Shown one piece after another: positions 63,952 through 64,000 of a stretch of 64,000 nt of DNA. Every line of letters begins with the position of its first letter. The stretch's first letter is position 1. Origin of the DNA: Lingula anatina (Eukaryota; Brachiopoda; Lingulata; Lingulida; Lingulidae); NCBI RefSeq assembly GCF_001039355.2, contig NW_019775458.1, positions 540,062 to 604,061 on the forward strand. The letters run 5' to 3'. A program made the position numbers and the translations under genes. Below the pieces are notes generated by a model that saw only the letters and a program-made list of their open reading frames with translations, was not told the DNA's origin and made no database searches.

Positions 63952-64000
<49 letters not shown>
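22912..64000 (+). CDS. AHCYL: AHCYL (IRBIT-like, adenosylhomocysteinase-like) gene, 5' part only
   Basis: AHCYL proteins carry a catalytically inactive adenosylhomocysteinase domain and a Ser-rich N-terminus. The latter is phosphorylated and binds IP3 receptors, transporters and other partners. Here only N-terminal exons are present: 22912-23013, 42450-42488, 44966-45068, and an alternative first exon at 58303-58522 (repeated at 61620-61839). Exon 3 ends SLSHESSDAESYST and the alternative exon ends RRRSSGSSVDSY. Both resemble the SRSISQSSTDSYSS region of vertebrate IRBIT and both stop in phase 1 at a GTGAGT donor. The conserved catalytic exons must lie beyond 64000. Adjacency to STRIP, as in vertebrates, supports the call. 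The N-terminal region alone is variable, so identity is strong but not proven. Confidence 0.75.
26690..26960. repeat. degenerate array of GGATAGTATC motifs
   Basis: About nine copies of a GGATAGTATC(T/C) core recur at irregular 20-45 bp spacing, separated by short AT-rich spacers. The best copies are imperfect palindromes (GGATA-G-TATCC). The array lies in AHCYL intron 1. Confidence 0.75.
27826..27870. repeat. (GA)n microsatellite
   Basis: Pure GA run of about 45 bp. Open frames through it on the minus strand (Leu-Ser repeats) are artefacts. Confidence 0.95.
28495..29945. repeat. allelic duplicate, copy 1 (left contig end)
   Basis: From a GA microsatellite to the N gap this 1.45-kb stretch is over 99% identical by eye to 30345-31779, with isolated base and homopolymer-length differences. 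Its right edge is the gap itself. Confidence 0.9.
29946..30344. other. assembly gap (399 N)
   Basis: The gap lies exactly between two near-identical copies. The left contig stops inside a long inverted-repeat element and the right contig starts inside a GA repeat. Confidence 0.98.
30345..31779. repeat. allelic duplicate, copy 2 (right contig start)
   Basis: Second copy of 28495-29945. It starts in the GA run and continues into unique sequence after 31779. Confidence 0.9.
31470..32018. mobile_element. foldback element with ~109-bp terminal inverted repeats
   Basis: The left arm 31470-31578 begins CAGGCCTACCCAACTACC and the right arm 31910-32018 ends GGTAGTTGGTTAGGCCTG, its reverse complement with a few changes. 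Weaker inverted similarity continues inward (around GCTCATCCACGCTCGGCTG). No coding capacity is seen. A ~73-bp direct repeat flanks it at 31395-31469 and 32020-32092. A 66-bp fragment of the end recurs at 35353-35418. Confidence 0.85.
32600..33110. repeat. dispersed repeat, copy A
   Basis: Shares many blocks in the same order and orientation with 55320-55910, including CCTTGAAAATATAAAA, TTTTGGTTTAAATGTTTT, TTATGAGCC and ATCTATTA-CCAAAA. Identity is modest with indels, as for an old interspersed element. No terminal structure or coding region is seen. Confidence 0.7.
35083..35660. repeat. local duplication (two diverged ~260-bp units) with an insertion
   Basis: Unit 1 (from about 35083) and unit 2 (from about 35337) share GAAAACAAACCA, ACCATCACAGCC, TTGTGGAAAA/TTTTGGAAAATATTCACC and GCACATAGAAATT in order. 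In unit 2 the 66-bp foldback-end fragment is inserted right after AAACCA, and AACCA recurs on its other side, suggesting a short target duplication. Confidence 0.75.
35353..35418. mobile_element. solo end fragment of the foldback element
   Basis: Starts CAGGCCTACCCAACTACC and matches the left arm of the 31470-32018 element for about 64 bp, ending at GGACCACACT. AACCA flanks it on both sides. Confidence 0.8.
37126..37167. repeat. (TG)n run followed by poly-G
   Basis: TG dinucleotides pass directly into a G homopolymer. Confidence 0.9.
38278..38558. mobile_element. MITE-like element with ~55-bp terminal inverted repeats, copy 1
   Basis: The left end GAGCATATTCAGAACAGACG is mirrored by the right end (GATCATCTGTTCCTGAATGTGCTC region), and both arms run inward to CTAAATATGG / CCATATTTGG. 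The core contains GCTGCAGGGGCCTAGTAATT and AAACCTCGGAGCT. A relative with the same core lies at 58622-58876 and in its duplicate. No target duplication could be fixed. Confidence 0.8.
39146..39202. repeat. (TTA)n microsatellite
   Basis: Imperfect TTA/ATT trinucleotide run. Confidence 0.9.
41240..41396. mobile_element. palindromic MITE-like element
   Basis: The ends CCCTGGTTTCACAAACTTAAG and CTTAAGTTCTTTGGTGAATC, the latter followed by CCCCAGG, form imperfect terminal inverted repeats about 40 bp long around a ~75-bp centre. No coding region is seen. Confidence 0.6.
42450..42488 (+). CDS. AHCYL: AHCYL exon 2
   Basis: A 39-nt exon after a strong polypyrimidine tract (TTTTTTTTTTCTCAG), ending at GTAAGT. 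It reads TQRLKLQLPPIGH in phase 0. The frame links exons 1 and 3 cleanly. Confidence 0.75.
42489..44965 (+). other. AHCYL intron 2
   Basis: No gene is recognised. A local GTATCAGTTTGTAT-type direct repeat occurs at about 43188-43256; otherwise the stretch is AT-rich unique-looking sequence. Confidence 0.6.
44966..45068 (+). CDS. AHCYL: AHCYL exon 3 (Ser-rich phosphorylation segment)
   Basis: Acceptor TTTTTCCAG, donor GTGAGT; 103 nt ending in phase 1. It reads EIKYKNLGTPRAKGSRIRSR then SLSHESSDAESYST. The RSRSLS plus acidic Ser cluster matches the IRBIT segment whose serines are sequentially phosphorylated in vertebrates. Confidence 0.82.
47710..49451. repeat. allelic duplicate, copy 1
   Basis: 1.74 kb nearly identical to 49453-51195, with only scattered single-base and homopolymer-length changes. 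The right edge is the single N at 49452. Confidence 0.92.
49452..49452. other. single-N contig joint
   Basis: One N at the exact boundary between the two copies, where CCAGAACCC ends and TACCAAGCATG begins. Confidence 0.95.
49453..51195. repeat. allelic duplicate, copy 2
   Basis: Second copy of 47710-49451; it runs on into unique sequence after CCAGAACCC. Confidence 0.92.
51940..52110. repeat. interspersed repeat resembling an invertebrate SINE/LINE 3' tail
   Basis: Contains TTTCATCAAAATCCAGTTAT, ACTTTTGGAGTTA and then GACAAACAGACAAAAAGACA leading to TTTGTGGAGGTA. This order of motifs recurs in dispersed retroelement tails of many marine invertebrates. The family name is not claimed. Confidence 0.55.
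53743..53807. repeat. long T homopolymer
   Basis: An uninterrupted T tract of about 65 bases preceded by TTC repeats. Confidence 0.95.
55320..55910. repeat. dispersed repeat, copy B
   Basis: Colinear with 32600-33110 (copy A), same strand, with indels. See that entry for the shared blocks. Confidence 0.7.
57137..57185. repeat. (TTTA)n microsatellite
   Basis: Tetranucleotide run of about twelve units. Confidence 0.95.
58303..58522 (+). CDS. AHCYL: AHCYL alternative first exon, copy 1
   Basis: Reads from MKQTGTMSNRIRIHQ (a second Met is at residue 7) through an Asn/Gln-rich segment and QIPPSILVQGEERKSQRRRS to RRRSSGSSVDSY plus one base, then GTGAGT. It ends in the same phase as exon 3 and with an equivalent Ser-rich motif, so it can replace exons 1-3. 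Three RRRSS/RRSS-type basophilic kinase sites are visible. No strong acceptor keeps the frame open upstream, which favours a first exon with its own promoter. The start Met is uncertain between residues 1 and 7. Confidence 0.8.
58622..58876. mobile_element. MITE-like element with terminal inverted repeats, copy 2
   Basis: Left end GCATTCAGAACAAGTTGATC and right end CAGATCATCTGTTCTGAATG, arms running in to CTAAATATGGCCG / CGGCCATATTTAG. The core GCTGCAGGGGCCTTG-CAATTAAACCT matches the 38278-38558 element. It sits about 100 bp downstream of the AHCYL alternative exon; its duplicate is at about 61937-62191. Confidence 0.82.
59590..60080. repeat. GGTT/GGCT-rich degenerate minisatellite
   Basis: Dominated by TTGGTTGG and CTGGTTGG words with intervening GATGG and TAGATGG words. 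It creates Gly-Trp-Leu-Val pseudo-ORFs. The same array in the duplicate contig (about 62910-63345) differs in unit number. Confidence 0.85.
60657..60657. other. single-N contig joint
   Basis: One N at the exact boundary of the two 3.3-kb copies. Confidence 0.95.
60658..63954. repeat. allelic duplicate, copy 2
   Basis: Colinear with 57341-60656 from AGACTACTACTGC to GTATTCTGAAT, then CT repeats to the window end. Confidence 0.92.
61620..61839 (+). CDS. AHCYL: AHCYL alternative first exon, copy 2 (probable other allele)
   Basis: Encodes the same amino acids as 58303-58522 up to the GTGAGT donor, while the flanking non-coding DNA differs by substitutions and indels just upstream (for example at 61585-61610). 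This shows constraint on the protein. It is most likely the second haplotype of one exon. Confidence 0.8.
63955..64000. repeat. (CT)n microsatellite at the window end
   Basis: Pure CT run to the last base; it probably caused the contig break seen at the same point in copy 1. Confidence 0.95.

Noticed and set aside
57341-63954. Real tandem duplication of the AHCYL alternative first exon
   Set aside because: The copies meet exactly at a single N at a contig end, as do two other duplications here, so two unmerged haplotypes are more likely.
1-64000. tRNA, rRNA or CRISPR-like arrays
   Set aside because: No cloverleaf with A and B boxes, no rRNA core sequence and no regular repeat-spacer array was recognised by reading; a dedicated scan would be needed to exclude a single tRNA.

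Overview
The window is a stretch of an animal nuclear genome. It is AT-rich and intron-rich, with GT-AG introns, dense microsatellites, foldback/MITE-type repeats, and assembly gaps. Gene content (BTG, STRIP and AHCYL homologues) is metazoan. Repeat style and very high heterozygosity suggest a marine invertebrate, with an echinoderm or lophotrochozoan as plausible guesses; the species cannot be named from sequence alone.

Layout. (1) At 1.2-2.3 kb on the minus strand lies an intronless BTG1/2-type antiproliferative gene. Its promoter has a TATA box, a CCAAT box, two perfect CRE sites and a perfect CArG box. (2) From 2.3 to 12.1 kb no gene is recognised; the stretch holds simple repeats, a poly-G-flanked gap and a hAT-like MITE. 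(3) At 12.1-22.7 kb on the minus strand is a complete STRIP (FAM40; STRIPAK scaffold) gene. I rebuilt 20 coding exons with consistent phases (805 codons plus stop), plus an undescribed-looking alternative exon that can replace exon 10. (4) A 218-bp intergenic stretch separates the STRIP start codon from a divergent plus-strand gene. (5) From 22.9 kb to beyond the window end is the 5' part of an AHCYL (IRBIT-like) gene: exons 1-3 at 22.9, 42.5 and 45.0 kb, and an alternative first exon at 58.3 kb that appears again at 61.6 kb. The conserved catalytic exons lie beyond the window. AHCYL and STRIP genes are also neighbours in vertebrates (AHCYL1-STRIP1 and AHCYL2-STRIP2), which supports both calls.

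Assembly. Three large direct duplications (28.5-29.9/30.3-31.8 kb, 47.7-49.5/49.5-51.2 kb, 57.3-60.7/60.7-64.0 kb) each meet exactly at a run of N or a single N. They are almost certainly unmerged allelic contig ends rather than real tandem duplications, so the second copy of the AHCYL alternative first exon is probably not a second locus.

How the genes relate. BTG proteins recruit the CCR4-NOT deadenylase, STRIP is the scaffold of the PP2A-striatin (STRIPAK) complex, and AHCYL/IRBIT proteins regulate IP3 receptors and ion transporters through a phosphorylated Ser-rich N-terminus. STRIP and AHCYL may share a bidirectional promoter. The most interesting observations are the alternative STRIP exon, a minisatellite that has multiplied a STRIP 5' splice site about ten times, and the two AHCYL N-termini that converge on one splice junction.
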